Shown one piece after another: positions 36,090 to 46,057 of a DNA stretch of 64,000 bases. This DNA is from Legionella fairfieldensis ATCC 49588 (lineage in GTDB: Bacteria; Pseudomonadota; Gammaproteobacteria; Legionellales; Legionellaceae). Location: assembly GCF_000621525.1 (NCBI RefSeq), contig NZ_JHYC01000004.1:1-64000 (forward strand), written 5' to 3'. The notes beneath the pieces were generated by a model. The model was not told the DNA's origin. It saw only the letters and a program-made list of their open reading frames with translations, and ran no database searches. A program made the position numbers and the translations under genes. Numbering within the stretch: the first letter of the stretch is position 1; the number at the start of each line of letters is the position of its first letter.

Positions 36090-37274
36090 GTGCGCGAGCA
36101 ATTTACTGAGTTTTTGCAAACTGAGTTAAATACACTGAAGGAAGAAGGTCTGTACAAAGGGGAGCGCATCATTGCGAGTCCCCAGCAGGCAGAAATTAAA
36201 GTAAAAAATAACGAGGTAATTAACCTGTGTGCTAACAATTATCTAGGTCTTGCTAACCATCCGGTTTTAATTGCCGAGGGGCAAAAGGCGCTGGAAAAAT
36301 ATGGTTATGGTATGGCCTCCGTGCGTTTTATCTGTGGCACACAAACAGTACATAAAGAATTGGAAAAAAAGATAAGTCATTTTCTTGCCAAAGAAGATAC
36401 TATTCTTTACTCATCCTGTTTTGATGCCAATACAGGATTATTTGAAACACTACTCGGTGCAGAAGATGCAATTATCAGTGATGCTTTAAACCACGCCAGT
36501 ATTATCGATGGGGTGCGTTTGTGCAAGGCAACGCGCTTTCGCTATGCCAATAATGATATGAAAGATCTGGAGCAACAGCTTATTGCTGCCAAAAATGCCC
36601 GATTTCGTTTAATAGCCACGGACGGGGTTTTCTCGATGGATGGCATTATTGCTAATCTGGCGGCGATTTGTGAACTGGCTGATCGTTATGATGCGATGGT
36701 GATGGTTGATGATTCGCACGCAGTGGGTTTTATGGGAGAAACAGGTCGCGGCACGCCTGAATATTGTGGGGTTGCCGATAGAATTGATATTCTTACCGGT
36801 ACTTTGGGTAAGGCACTGGGTGGTGCTTCAGGGGGATATACTGCGGCAAATGCTGTAATTGTTGAGTGGTTGCGTGAGCGTTCAAGACCTTATCTTTTTT
36901 CTAATACTTTAGCGCCGGTGATTGCTCATAGTTCGATTGCCGTATTGGATTTATTGCAAGAAAGTAATGAGCTTGCACAAAAATTAAAGCGGAACAGTCG
37001 CTATTTTCGTGAAGGAATGACAAAACTGGGTTTTGAGTTGGTTCCTGGTGAGCATCCGATTATTCCTGTCATGCTAGGTGATGCGGCATTGGCTGGACGT
37101 ATGGCTGAATGCTTATTGAAAGAAGGCATTTATGTTGTTGGTTTTTCCTACCCTGTTGTACCAAAAGGCAAAGCAAGGATTCGCACGCAAATGTCTGCGG
37201 CTCATGAGTTAGAGCATTTGGATAGAGCCCTGGATGCTTTTGCCAAAGTAGGCAAAGAATTAAAAATTTGTTGA
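36090..37274 (+). CDS. kbl: Glycine C-acetyltransferase (2-amino-3-ketobutyrate CoA ligase)
   Basis: A 394-residue PLP enzyme of the alpha-oxoamine synthase family. It has [21 protein letters not shown], the DDSHAVG metal/cofactor motif and the PLP lysine in [13 protein letters not shown]. The start is GTG at 36090, preceded by AAAGGAG. Kbl cleaves 2-amino-3-ketobutyrate with CoA to glycine and acetyl-CoA, the second step of threonine breakdown. It is followed by tdh, which performs the first step; together they form an operon. Confidence 0.96.
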   Translation: MREQFTEFLQTELNTLKEEGLYKGERIIASPQQAEIKVKNNEVINLCANNYLGLANHPVLIAEGQKALEKYGYGMASVRFICGTQTVHKELEKKISHFLAKEDTILYSSCFDANTGLFETLLGAEDAIISDALNHASIIDGVRLCKATRFRYANNDMKDLEQQLIAAKNARFRLIATDGVFSMDGIIANLAAICELADRYDAMVMVDDSHAVGFMGETGRGTPEYCGVADRIDILTGTLGKALGGASGGYTAANAVIVEWLRERSRPYLFSNTLAPVIAHSSIAVLDLLQESNELAQKLKRNSRYFREGMTKLGFELVPGEHPIIPVMLGDAALAGRMAECLLKEGIYVVGFSYPVVPKGKARIRTQMSAAHELEHLDRALDAFAKVGKELKIC

Positions 37275-37300
37275 TATAAAACATTTTGAGAGGTGTACCC

Positions 37301-38326
37301 ATGAGATCATTAGTGAAAGCCAAGCGTGAGCCGGGAATCTGGATGCAGGATGTGCCAACTCCTGAGTACGGTGTCAATGACGTCCTTATTAAAATCCATA
37401 AAACAGCGATCTGTGGTACTGATATTCACATTTATAATTGGGATGACTGGGCGCAGGCTACCATTCCTGTCCCTATGACGGTAGGTCATGAGTTTTATGG
37501 CGAGATTGTAGAACTTGGTCGGGAAGTAAAAGGATTGAAAGCAGGGCAGCGTGTTTCAGGTGAAGGACACATTACTTGTGGTATGTGCCGAAATTGCCGG
37601 GCAGGTAAACGACATCTTTGTCGTAATACAGAAGGTGTTGGTGTGAACAGACCTGGCTGCTTTGCCGAATATTTGGCATTGCCTGCGACTAACGTCTTGG
37701 TTTTACCTGATGATATTACTTCTGAACAAGCTGCAATTCTTGATCCATTCGGTAATGCAACTCATTGCGCTTTGGCTTTTGATGTTGTAGGTGAGGACGT
37801 GTTAATTACAGGAGCAGGGCCTATTGGTATTATGGCCGTGGCGATAGCACGTCATGCGGGTGCACGTCATGTAGTGATTACTGATGTTAATGATTACCGT
37901 CTGGAGTTGGCACGTAAAATGGGTGCTACCCGTGCCGTGAATGTTAAATATCAGCCTGTTCGAGAGGTCATGGACGAGCTGGGTATGATAGAAGGTTTTG
38001 ATGTGGGACTCGAAATGTCAGGGAATCCTATGGCTTTGAATGATATGGTTAAGACAATGAATCATGGTGGTCATATTGCCATGTTAGGTATTCCCCCGCA
38101 GGAAACTTTGATTGATTGGAATGAAGTGATTTTTAAAGGTTTGGTCATTAAAGGAATTTATGGTCGGGAAATGTTTGAAACCTGGTATAAAATGATTGCT
38201 ATGCTGCAAAGTGGATTAAATTTGGAACCGGTGATGACTCATCATTTTCCTGTCGCAGATTATCAGCATGCCTTTCAAATCATGGCGTCAGGTCAGTCAG
38301 GAAAAGTTATTCTTGATTGGTCTTAA
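37301..38326 (+). CDS. tdh: L-threonine 3-dehydrogenase
   Basis: A 341-residue zinc-dependent medium-chain dehydrogenase, the same length as E. coli Tdh. I chose ATG 37301, with GAGAGGTG upstream; a TTG five codons earlier is in frame but unlikely. AICGTDIH (catalytic-zinc Cys), VGHEFYGE, and the structural zinc cysteines in [15 protein letters not shown] are present. It oxidises threonine to 2-amino-3-ketobutyrate using NAD. It lies 26 bases after kbl. Confidence 0.96.
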   Translation: MRSLVKAKREPGIWMQDVPTPEYGVNDVLIKIHKTAICGTDIHIYNWDDWAQATIPVPMTVGHEFYGEIVELGREVKGLKAGQRVSGEGHITCGMCRNCRAGKRHLCRNTEGVGVNRPGCFAEYLALPATNVLVLPDDITSEQAAILDPFGNATHCALAFDVVGEDVLITGAGPIGIMAVAIARHAGARHVVITDVNDYRLELARKMGATRAVNVKYQPVREVMDELGMIEGFDVGLEMSGNPMALNDMVKTMNHGGHIAMLGIPPQETLIDWNEVIFKGLVIKGIYGREMFETWYKMIAMLQSGLNLEPVMTHHFPVADYQHAFQIMASGQSGKVILDWS

Positions 38327-38447
38327 TAAAGTGACGCTTGATGATGCATGCCTTATTTAAACGTTAATCAGCAGGTGCAGCTGCCTCTTGAGAAACCATT
38401 CTGTTTGGTTTACCTTCTGCACTTGTTTTAATTGAGATAAAACACCT

Positions 38448-40121
38448 ATGTCACAATATATTTTTACCATGAACCGCGTCAGCAAGATAGTGGATAATCA
38501 ACGCTTTATCTTAAAGGATATTTCATTGAGTTTTTTTCCAGGAGCAAAGATTGGCGTCTTGGGTTTAAATGGCTCGGGTAAGTCCACTTTGTTACGTATC
38601 ATGGCTGGCGTTGATCAGCAGTTTGAAGGGGAAGCCAGGCCACAGCCCGGTATTAAAATTGGTTATTTGGAGCAGGAACCACAGCTTGACCTGAATAAGA
38701 CTGTACGACAGGTGGTGGAAGAGGGTGTTGCAGACATCAAGACGAAATTGGCTGAATTTGATGCGATTAGTATGCGCTTTGCTGAACCAATGAGTGATGA
38801 GGAAATGAATGACCTGTTGGTTAAACAGGGTGAATTACAAAATGATATTGAAACTCATGGCGGCTGGGATCTTGATCGAAGGCTGGATATCGCTGCAGAC
38901 GCTCTTCGTTTACCGGATTGGGAAGCAAAAATTAATCAATTATCGGGTGGTGAGCGCCGCCGTGTTGCGCTTTGCCGCCTTTTGTTATCAAGCCCTGATA
39001 TGTTGTTGCTTGACGAGCCAACCAACCATTTGGATGCAGAAAGTGTTGCCTGGCTTGAACGTTATCTGGAAGAGTTTTCCGGGACTGTTGTTGCTATCAC
39101 TCATGATCGCTATTTCCTGGATAATGCGGCTGAATGGATTTTAGAGCTTGATCGGGGCGAAGGTATTCCTTACAAGGGAAACTATACGGCCTGGCTTGAG
39201 CAGAAAGAAGAACGTTTAGCGATGGAAGATAAACAGCAGGCGTCTCATCAGCGTGCGATTAAAGCGGAGCTGGAATGGGTACGTACATCGCCTAAGGGAC
39301 GTCATGCCAAAAACAAGGCAAGACTTGCCCGTTTTGAAGAAATGAATTCCAAAGAATTTCAAAAACGTAATGAAACGAATGAACTTTATATTCCGCCCGG
39401 TGAGCGTTTGGGGGATTTAGTCATTGAAGGAAAACAGGTTCGTAAATCATTTGGTGATCGTTTACTGATTGATGATTTGAATTTTCAATTACCCAAAGGC
39501 GGTGTTTTGGGAATTATTGGCCCTAACGGTGCAGGTAAATCCACTTTTCTCAAAATGATTACAGGACAGGAAAGTCCTGATAGCGGAGAAATTCGTATTG
39601 GTGATACTGTAAATTTAGCGTATGTCGATCAGATGCGTGATCATTTGGATGATAATAAAACAGTCTGGCAGGAAATTTCGGATGGGCACGATATTATGCA
39701 AGTAGGCTCATTTCAAATGCCTTCCCGTGCTTATGTTGGACGCTTTAACTTTAAAGGGGCTGATCAGCAAAAGAAAATGGTGCAATTATCAGGAGGTGAA
39801 CGAAACCGCGTTCATTTAGCAAAATTGCTTAAGCGAGGCGGGAATGTTTTGTTACTTGATGAACCTTCTAACGATCTGGATGTGGAAACGTTGAGAGCTT
39901 TGGAAGAAGCGCTATTAAACTTTCCGGGTTGTGCCATTGTCATTTCTCACGATCGCTGGTTTTTAGACCGGATTTGCACTCATCTGATGGCCTTTGAAGG
40001 AGATTCCCAGGTTGTGTATATCGAAGGCAACTATAGCGATTATGAAGCGGACAGAAAGCGACGATTAGGTGATGAAGCCACCAAACCTTCCCGTATTAAA
40101 TATCGCCGTTTAAAGCAATAA
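38448..40121 (+). CDS. ettA: Energy-dependent translational throttle protein EttA (ABC-F)
   Basis: A 557-residue soluble ABC-F protein with two nucleotide-binding domains. Walker A motifs are GLNGSGKST and GPNGAGKST; signatures are LSGGERRRVA and LSGGERNRVH; Walker B regions are LLLDEPTNHLD and LLLDEPSNDLD. The linker contains RTSPKGRHAKNKARLARFEEM, the P-site tRNA interaction arm typical of EttA. It binds the ribosomal E site and gates early elongation according to ATP level. The length matches the family. Confidence 0.96.
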   Translation: MSQYIFTMNRVSKIVDNQRFILKDISLSFFPGAKIGVLGLNGSGKSTLLRIMAGVDQQFEGEARPQPGIKIGYLEQEPQLDLNKTVRQVVEEGVADIKTKLAEFDAISMRFAEPMSDEEMNDLLVKQGELQNDIETHGGWDLDRRLDIAADALRLPDWEAKINQLSGGERRRVALCRLLLSSPDMLLLDEPTNHLDAESVAWLERYLEEFSGTVVAITHDRYFLDNAAEWILELDRGEGIPYKGNYTAWLEQKEERLAMEDKQQASHQRAIKAELEWVRTSPKGRHAKNKARLARFEEMNSKEFQKRNETNELYIPPGERLGDLVIEGKQVRKSFGDRLLIDDLNFQLPKGGVLGIIGPNGAGKSTFLKMITGQESPDSGEIRIGDTVNLAYVDQMRDHLDDNKTVWQEISDGHDIMQVGSFQMPSRAYVGRFNFKGADQQKKMVQLSGGERNRVHLAKLLKRGGNVLLLDEPSNDLDVETLRALEEALLNFPGCAIVISHDRWFLDRICTHLMAFEGDSQVVYIEGNYSDYEADRKRRLGDEATKPSRIKYRRLKQ

Positions 40122-40185
40122 ATATCAGCGATGAAGGTTGTTATGGTTACCATTAAATTATTTTTTAATAGAGAGATTTTTTTAC

Positions 40186-40767
40186 ATGAATAAGTTGTTT
40201 TTGGCAGGCTTGTTGTGTTTTGGGCTTGCTGGCTGTGCGGAATATTATGATGAATCGACCTTAATTACTGACGATAATGGATATATGCATCGTACTACCC
40301 ATTATTTACGGGATAAACGGGGACGAGATTATTTTCCTGTGAAAATTACCCCTCCGGGGAAAAAACAATTTATTTTTGATCCCAAAGCCTATGCCTGGGC
40401 TGCTTATGATCCTGAAGGCAATCGCCTGATGACGGGTAGTGCTTCGGGTGGTAAAGATGTTTGTGATGAAAATGCTAATCAATCGTGCCGTACAGTTACC
40501 GGGACTTTCCACGTCTACAATAAACGCGGCCTGGAATGCCGCTCAGGAGAGTATCCAGTAGAAACAGAAGGTGGGGCAAAGATGCCTTATTGCATGTATT
40601 TTTATCAAGGTTTTACCATTCATGCGGCTTATGAAGTACCTTATGCCAATACGAGCCATGGTTGCGTTCGGGTGTTACCCAGTGCGGCCAAGTGGTTAAA
40701 TGAACAGTTCATTACTGTAGGAACAGAAGTCATTGTTTTATCTTATGCTGATGAAAAGGATCACTAA
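40186..40767 (+). CDS. L,D-transpeptidase (YkuD) lipoprotein
   Basis: A 193-residue precursor. The start ATG 40186 leads into a lipoprotein signal (FGLAGC, acylated Cys17). The YkuD catalytic motif SHGCVRV lies near residue 162, after FTIHAAYEVPYANT; the Cys is the nucleophile and the His and Arg assist. Such enzymes make 3-3 cross-links in peptidoglycan or attach proteins to it. The stop codon lies inside a palindromic repeat (copy B). The gene follows ettA by about 65 bases. Confidence 0.9.
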   Translation: MNKLFLAGLLCFGLAGCAEYYDESTLITDDNGYMHRTTHYLRDKRGRDYFPVKITPPGKKQFIFDPKAYAWAAYDPEGNRLMTGSASGGKDVCDENANQSCRTVTGTFHVYNKRGLECRSGEYPVETEGGAKMPYCMYFYQGFTIHAAYEVPYANTSHGCVRVLPSAAKWLNEQFITVGTEVIVLSYADEKDH

Positions 40768-40838
40768 TTAACGGCGAATTGCCACCGAAGTCGGCCTCCA
40801 ATATCTTGTTAAAGATCCTATGGATGGCCGACTTTAGA
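40767..40838. repeat. Dispersed palindromic repeat, copy B, overlapping gene ends
   Basis: ATTAACGGCGAATTGCCA followed by a hairpin with arms AAGTCGGCC (40788-40796) and GGCCGACTT (40826-40834), extended by CCA/TGG pairs with one bulge. Homologous to 32777-32835. It starts at the stop codon of the L,D-transpeptidase gene and supplies the last residues (KVGHP) and stop of the convergent minus-strand gene. Confidence 0.65.
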
Positions 40839-41765
40839 CCATGACTGCTGCGCCGAGAGGGTACTATTATCTGCTGGAAAGTCTGTTGCTGATGCTTCTG
40901 TGTTTAGACTATTTCGACGTGCAGTCGATACAACCTTATCAAGGCTCTTGCCGATAGAGGTTTTAAAAAGGCAAAATGATCCCGCAAAATGGGGTGTTGA
41001 ATTAAACTTTTGGGCGGCGAGATCACTGAGCCATATGGAAAGAGCGACACCGATGAGCGTACCAACAGTTGCACCAACAGGTCCTGCAATCAAAAAGCCT
41101 AATCCGCCACTAACACCACTACAAACAGCAACCGTCAATACGCAGAGTAATATCCGGCATAGTACAGTCAAACATGTACTTAATATGCTTTGACGAGATA
41201 TAAGTTTATCTTTCATCGTTTCATAAAAGTCTGCAACGGCTTGCAATTTTTTACTGTCGTCTGATTGCTGTAATCCATTAATCAGATTGAATGTTTCACA
41301 GGCTAATACAAGAGCAGTCTCTGGTCCCTCTTGCTGGGCAAGCTTAACCAGATCTTGTAATGCCAGACCCAGAGGAGTATTGCCATAGGGTTGAATGGCT
41401 GTTCTGAGCTGCTCATAAAGTATAGCTATTGTCTGTATAGCAATTACTTTGTATTGTTGGTCTCTGCTACCTACATTAGGTATGATGAAATAAGGTCTTG
41501 CTCCAGCAAGACTTTGCAGTTCAGTAATATTCATTGGGTTATTGTCAGTTTGTAAGCCAACTAGCAAAATAGTAGCATGAGGATAAATATATTGGACTGT
41601 TTCCATTTCAGCTTGATATCGAGCTACATCAAAAGAATTAGACAAATCAATTATATAGCTAGCCAACTTTATCTCGTCAAGGCATAGTAATCGATTTGTA
41701 ATAGTTACAGGGTGAGATTCTGGTAGTGAAGCGTATTCAAAAGCTAAGTGGTGGTAAAAAGACAT
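40818..41765 (-). CDS. Unknown membrane-anchored protein with faint small-GTPase resemblance
   Basis: A 315-residue protein from ATG 41765 (a GTG four codons earlier is the alternative). Residues about 30-75, with SYIIDLSNSFDVARYQ and PHATILLVGLQTDN, resemble strands 4-5 and the specificity loop of Ras-like GTPases, but no P-loop precedes them, so either the domain is truncated or the likeness is chance. Residues about 200-245 hold two hydrophobic, glycine-rich segments (LLCVLTVAVCSGVSGGLGFLI and AGPVGATVGTLIGVALSIW). The last residues come from a dispersed repeat. Low GC and isolation suggest an accessory gene, possibly an effector. Confidence 0.7.
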   Translation of the reverse strand: MSFYHHLAFEYASLPESHPVTITNRLLCLDEIKLASYIIDLSNSFDVARYQAEMETVQYIYPHATILLVGLQTDNNPMNITELQSLAGARPYFIIPNVGSRDQQYKVIAIQTIAILYEQLRTAIQPYGNTPLGLALQDLVKLAQQEGPETALVLACETFNLINGLQQSDDSKKLQAVADFYETMKDKLISRQSILSTCLTVLCRILLCVLTVAVCSGVSGGLGFLIAGPVGATVGTLIGVALSIWLSDLAAQKFNSTPHFAGSFCLFKTSIGKSLDKVVSTARRNSLNTEASATDFPADNSTLSAQQSWSKVGHP

Positions 41766-42132
41766 GATGCTGCTCACTAAATCAAAGAATAAAATAAATG
41801 AACGATTGTACTATTTATTAATTTGTAGATCAATAAATAGTCAGTAATCTTGCTAGTATTCTATTTTTATCTGATGGTACAAGTACTGCTCAAGATGAAT
41901 GGCCAGATACAGCCGTGTATAAATCCATCTCGATAAGCAATGTGGCTACAGTGTAGTGCTATACCATTCCTCATAGAGGTGGGAAACAACTCCCTCCGTT
42001 TATAATCCATTGATAACTCTACTAATCATCAGTGATGTACTCGAACACTCTTAAGGGCTGTATCTAGGAGACCTACCTTGTTAATACCTGCTTTGCTTCG
42101 CGGATTAAAGCGAAGCAAGGCAAGAAAAATGG
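41766..42132. other. Intergenic region with a convergent-style hairpin
   Basis: No coding sequence is seen. GCTTTGCTTCGC (42092-42103) and GCGAAGCAAGGC (42112-42123) form a 12-bp stem with one G-T pair, just after the stop of the frameshifted surface-protein gene (leftward), so it may be its terminator, although no T-run follows. The remainder is AT-rich. Confidence 0.55.
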
Positions 42133-44426
42133 CTAAAGGGTTAAAACACGGGAACATCTAACACCAGCCTGGCTGGACTTCTGGCTGCGGGACTGATAGC
42201 TACTGCTACCAGGGCCAAAGAACTGGGCCCATGCCTCCTGTTGTGAGACCATCATATACTGGGTAGAACTCCAGTAAGCGTTTGCAGGAATACTGAAGTT
42301 GCTAATTTCTATCAAGCTGGATTGTATGTTTTGCAGGAGTGGTATACTTTGGGTGCCGCAACTGCTGCTTCCATACCCCATCTCACAAATGGCGGGCAGG
42401 TACCAGTCGGAATACCCACTGATTGCTTGCGTACACAATCCTGCGGCGAAGTAAGTGATGGGGGTTTGTCCGGGAGTTGCAGTAAAGAGAGGAGTACCTC
42501 CATTTGCCGTAGTATTATTGGTAATGAATTGGTCATAAAATCTCATGATGTTATTGGTATTGCAAGAGCCATCTAATATTCCATCGCATTGGGCAAAATC
42601 AGCAGCGGTAAAAGGATTGGGATTGGTATAGGTCGTTGAAAAAAAGGAAGCAAAAGCGGCGTAAGTGGGGGAGCCAAGGGAGGACGTGGAGGTCCGATCA
42701 ACCCCAGGAATCATATCCCAGCTTACATCAGCATTGTTCATACCACCGCTTCCGCCACCAATACCTCCATTTGAACTCCAGACAATACCATTGGGAAAAA
42801 TAGCGGCCTGGTTTGTTGTGGTAAAAACTTTCCCGCCCACACTGTCAGTATTGGGAGCTGTGTCATCAAAAGCAAAGACATAACCACCCTGATAAATACA
42901 ACCATAACTTAAGATGACCACATCAATCGATACGGTCGTGGCGTTGTCAGCGCTGACCTGAACTGCGCCGGGCACAGGCGCTGTTCCACTTGAACAGGGA
43001 TTGGTGCCATCGGAGGTGGCTGTGGCGCCGGGGGTGATGGTAATCGTACAGCTGCCGCTTGCTGCTAATGTGCTCCCACAGGTTGTGGTGCTTGAGGTTC
43101 CTGCGGGCCAGGTTGGTGGCGTGACTGATAAGTTCACCGCTGGATTAGTGCCTGTGTTGGTAATCGTAATTACACGGGCAAGGCCGGAAGAAGGTGTTCC
43201 AGTGATTCCGTATTCTGTAAACCCTGTTACACTTAAGGCCAGGTTACTAACACTCGTGCTCAATGTCGTATTTACGGCACAATTCACTGCAACATTGGTA
43301 ACATTCCCCGCACCCATCGTACCGCTGCCATTGGTGACCGTACAGGTTTGACTTGGTGGCTGCGTTAATACCGTCACATTATAGGGCGCCCCCTGAGCCA
43401 CGGTTGAAGTAAAGGTAAACGCCCCGTCACTACTCAGGGATAAATTATCCGCGCCATTGTTTTGCAACACAACGGTTCCGGAGGATAAACCGGATAAAGT
43501 GCCTCCCACCGTGTAGGCATTGATGGAGCATTGTACTTGTACAGTGGTGATATTAGAGCCACCTGCGGTACCACTGCCGCTGGTTACTGTACAGGTTTGT
43601 GTTGCAGGCTGTGTCAGAATCGTCACATTGTAGGTTGCCCCTTGAGCAATGGGTGTGGGAAAGGTAAAGGCTCCATTGCTGTTGACGGTCAGGGTATCGC
43701 CGCCATTATTTTGCAGCACCACTGATTCTGATACCGCCAGCCCGGTAACACTTCCCCCCACAGAGCGGGTATTTGTGGAGCAATTCACAGTCACGTTGGT
43801 GACATTGGCATTAATGAGGATACCGCTGCCATTGGTTACGGTACAGGTTTGAGTGGCAGGTTGACTTTGCACCGTGACTGAATAAGCACTTCCCGGAGGG
43901 AGCGCACTTGAAAAGGTAAAGGTTCCGTCTGCATTCAAGGTCAGTGCATCACTCCCATTATTTGCAAGCACTAAAGTCCCTAAAAGACCAAAGACAGAGC
44001 CCCCTACGGTATAATTGGCTCCTTTGATAATATGTAAGATGTCAGGGCGGCCTGGCTGATAACATTGGTTGGGATTGCCATGCTCGCACACGGCAGGGCC
44101 GCCCAGAATATCCCCTTTCAAGGTGTTACCGTTAATAAGTAAACTTAAAATGCAGGATTGCTGGTAACCTAAAACAAAAAAACTGGAACAGTACCCTGGC
44201 GTTGTTACCTGGTCACGCCGGGTATGTTTCTCATCATCAGCGTATGAGGTCTTCTGGATTGATTGGTCACTTGATAGCTGACCGTAGCGGTAGCGTCTGC
44301 TTCCACCGTGAGCGTTGTCGGAGTTAATGGGGTAAATGTCCACAAGGGCATACCTGCGTGCACGAAAGCCATGGCCAACGCCAGCCATGCACCTGTCATT
44401 ATCCTGATAACCGGTCTACTGTTCAT
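42133..44426 (-). pseudogene. Frameshifted secreted DUF1566 (Lcl C-terminal-like) surface protein with three Ig-like repeats
   Basis: Two overlapping frames make one gene. ATG 44426 starts a signal peptide (RIMTGAWLALAMAFVHA) and a module VSYQVTNQSRRPHTL that ends at a TAA (44205-44207). The next frame continues logically (VTTPGYCSSFFVLGYQQSC) to stop 42133, so one base is missing near 44208-44214. The body has three about 85-residue repeats, each with YTVGG, LQNNGGD, TFTF, YNVTV, QTCTVTNGSG and NVTNVxVNC. The C-terminus, with GYSDWYLPAICEM and YWSSTQ, is the DUF1566 domain found in the Legionella collagen-like adhesin Lcl. If the gene is truly frameshifted, only an unexported fragment is made. 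Confidence 0.75.
43290..44020. repeat. Three tandem Ig-like repeat units in the surface-protein gene
   Basis: Units of about 255-260 bases recur, each ending in a CAGGTTTG...CTGTACCGTAACC-type stretch (minus strand ACGGTACAGGTTTG). They encode about 85-residue beta-rich domains with a conserved Cys pair. Recombination between units could change the copy number. Confidence 0.65.
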
Positions 44427-44732
44427 CTTTATCCTTATGCGATGTAAGTAAGATTAAATCACACCTCATGGGTGTCGGGGTATGGATGATTACTCGTGAA
44501 ATTCATTCCTTGCCTCAGCAATTTTGCTTGTTGTTATTTGGCGTGATTTGACATCGATAAACTCTCGTAAATTATCATACTTCGTTGATGTTTTGAAATC
44601 AAAAGCTTTCTTTATTACCCTTATTGAAGGACACTTTTAGCTATAATCTCAACCCGCATCGGGAACAATAGTCTATAATTAAAAAACGAGATTATGCATT
44701 CTCATGATGCAGCTTGGTATAAGGAGATTTGT
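44427..44732. other. Divergent intergenic region
   Basis: Between the frameshifted surface-protein gene (leftward) and the small exported-protein gene (rightward). A small palindrome, ACACC/GGTGT, lies near 44462-44476. AT-rich promoter-like sequence precedes the small gene. Nothing else is recognised. Confidence 0.45.
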
Positions 44733-44981
44733 ATGAAGATTAAATCAACAATAGCTGGATTAATAATCTCAATATCCATGATTGGAGCAGCGGGAGCAGC
44801 TCAGGCAGCTTGCAGTACACACTGTCCAGTTCAGGAGGGATTTTCAGGAACAGGGTGGCACATGGTTCCCTGTAATTCTAATATTCAACCAGCTCAAACC
44901 TGGCAACAATACGTTAGCGGAGGTTATGCTCCACCAGTAACAGGGCAGAGCAACTTTTTCTTATTGCCATTATTGCCATAA
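44733..44981 (+). CDS. Small exported protein of unknown function
   Basis: An 82-residue precursor. ATG 44733 has AAGGAG six bases upstream; a longer frame starting 13 codons earlier is ignored. Residues 1-25 form a signal peptide ending in GAAQA, leaving a mature chain of about 57 residues starting ACSTHCPVQEG and containing three cysteines, with a WHMVPC segment and a hydrophobic LPLLP end. No known family is recognised. It may be a periplasmic or secreted cysteine-containing peptide. Confidence 0.65.
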   Translation: MKIKSTIAGLIISISMIGAAGAAQAACSTHCPVQEGFSGTGWHMVPCNSNIQPAQTWQQYVSGGYAPPVTGQSNFFLLPLLP

Positions 44982-45234
44982 GAATTAGTAGTTCAGAGTG
45001 AGAGAGCCGGATTAATCTGGTTCATCTCACTGTTACTTTTGGAATGTATACAGAATAGGGCAGATTAATCGGTGATCGGATGCTAAGGGTAAATTCATCT
45101 AAATTTTGAACACTAAATAATTTTCCCCCTAAGTATGTGCTTTATGCACAGCATGCATACGATTTTGAGTAGAGATCGAAGCTTCCGCGCATAAAGCGCG
45201 GAACGTTGTCTTTGTTTGTGTGTTTACTCTGATG
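44982..45234. other. Gene end region with hairpin
   Basis: TTCCGCGC (45183-45190) and GCGCGGAA (45196-45203) form a perfect 8-bp stem with a five-base loop between the small exported-protein gene and the convergent IcmL-like gene. No T-run follows. A 9-base CATGCATAC segment lies nearby. No gene is seen. Confidence 0.5.
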
Positions 45235-46038
45235 CTAAGGCGACGGGTGTTGAAGTGGTGTTGCTGGTGTGGTAGTGGTTGTTGCAGGTTGATTGGTTGT
45301 TGACTGTGGTAAAGGGTTAACCTGAACAGGCACAGCAATCATTTGCATGATACCTAAATCACCAGATACCTTACGTCCTACAACCAGGTTTATATTGAGC
45401 GATTGCGTCAGTTTTTCTTTATCATTTTGATAGACTACTTGCATGGGAATAGTGGCTTTCCATTGATTATCCTTCCCTTCCGTTATTTTTCCCTGGCCAC
45501 TCACCATGCTGCTGACTATTAATTGTTGAGATTTAATGGCATTCAGGTTTCCTGATTTTTCCAGGGCGTCATTAAACCCTTGCCAGCCCTGTTCTGTGTA
45601 ACAGGCTTTTAGAGCAGATAACTGCTTGTCCAGCAAATTATGATCGAATTCAAATGATTGTTCCGCTGCTTTTTCTGCCCATTTCAGGACAATGGCTTGT
45701 TCAATGTGAGTGGTTTGTGCGGGGATGTGGTAATTGCAATTCAGTGGTTGCGGTAATGGTGTTGATGCTCCTGTGGTGGGTGCCGAGCTACTGGACGCTG
45801 CTGGTGTTGGATTATCAGGAGTAGAGGGTGTCTGATTTCCAGGGCTGGCAGGGGTTGGTGTACCGGGAGTTGCGGGTACCTGAATACCTTGGCCGGAAGG
45901 GGTCTGTATTGAATCCGCGGTGGCGGTGGAAACGGGCATTGCCTGTGTTTGCTTTGCATGGGTGTTGTTATTGTTTTCGGCGTGTACCGATGCCCCTAAG
46001 ATAGTCATTAATCCTACCCACAGCATGGATTTTTTCAT
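45235..46038 (-). CDS. IcmL/DotI-like protein with signal peptide and Pro/Ser/Thr linker
   Basis: A 267-residue protein. ATG 46038 has AAGGAG eight bases upstream. Residues 1-20 are a signal peptide (LWVGLMTILGASVHA); residues about 35-95 are a Pro/Thr/Ser-rich linker (TPGTPTPASPG). From about 105 the sequence, with LKWAEKAAEQSFEFD, GWQGFNDALEKSGNLNAIKSQQLIVSS and MQVVYQNDKEKLTQSLNINLVVGR, matches the periplasmic domain of the Dot/Icm protein IcmL/DotI. It lacks the membrane helix of core IcmL, so it is an exported paralogue. It ends the hutG transcript, 19 bases downstream; why is unclear. Confidence 0.8.
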   Translation of the reverse strand: MKKSMLWVGLMTILGASVHAENNNNTHAKQTQAMPVSTATADSIQTPSGQGIQVPATPGTPTPASPGNQTPSTPDNPTPAASSSSAPTTGASTPLPQPLNCNYHIPAQTTHIEQAIVLKWAEKAAEQSFEFDHNLLDKQLSALKACYTEQGWQGFNDALEKSGNLNAIKSQQLIVSSMVSGQGKITEGKDNQWKATIPMQVVYQNDKEKLTQSLNINLVVGRKVSGDLGIMQMIAVPVQVNPLPQSTTNQPATTTTTPATPLQHPSP

Positions 46039-46057
46039 TGCTAACACTCCTTTTGCA

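Noticed and set aside
43001-43351. Plus-strand open frame opposite the Ig-like repeats
   Set aside because: The repeated GC-richer sequence leaves antisense frames open; the minus strand encodes clear protein domains.
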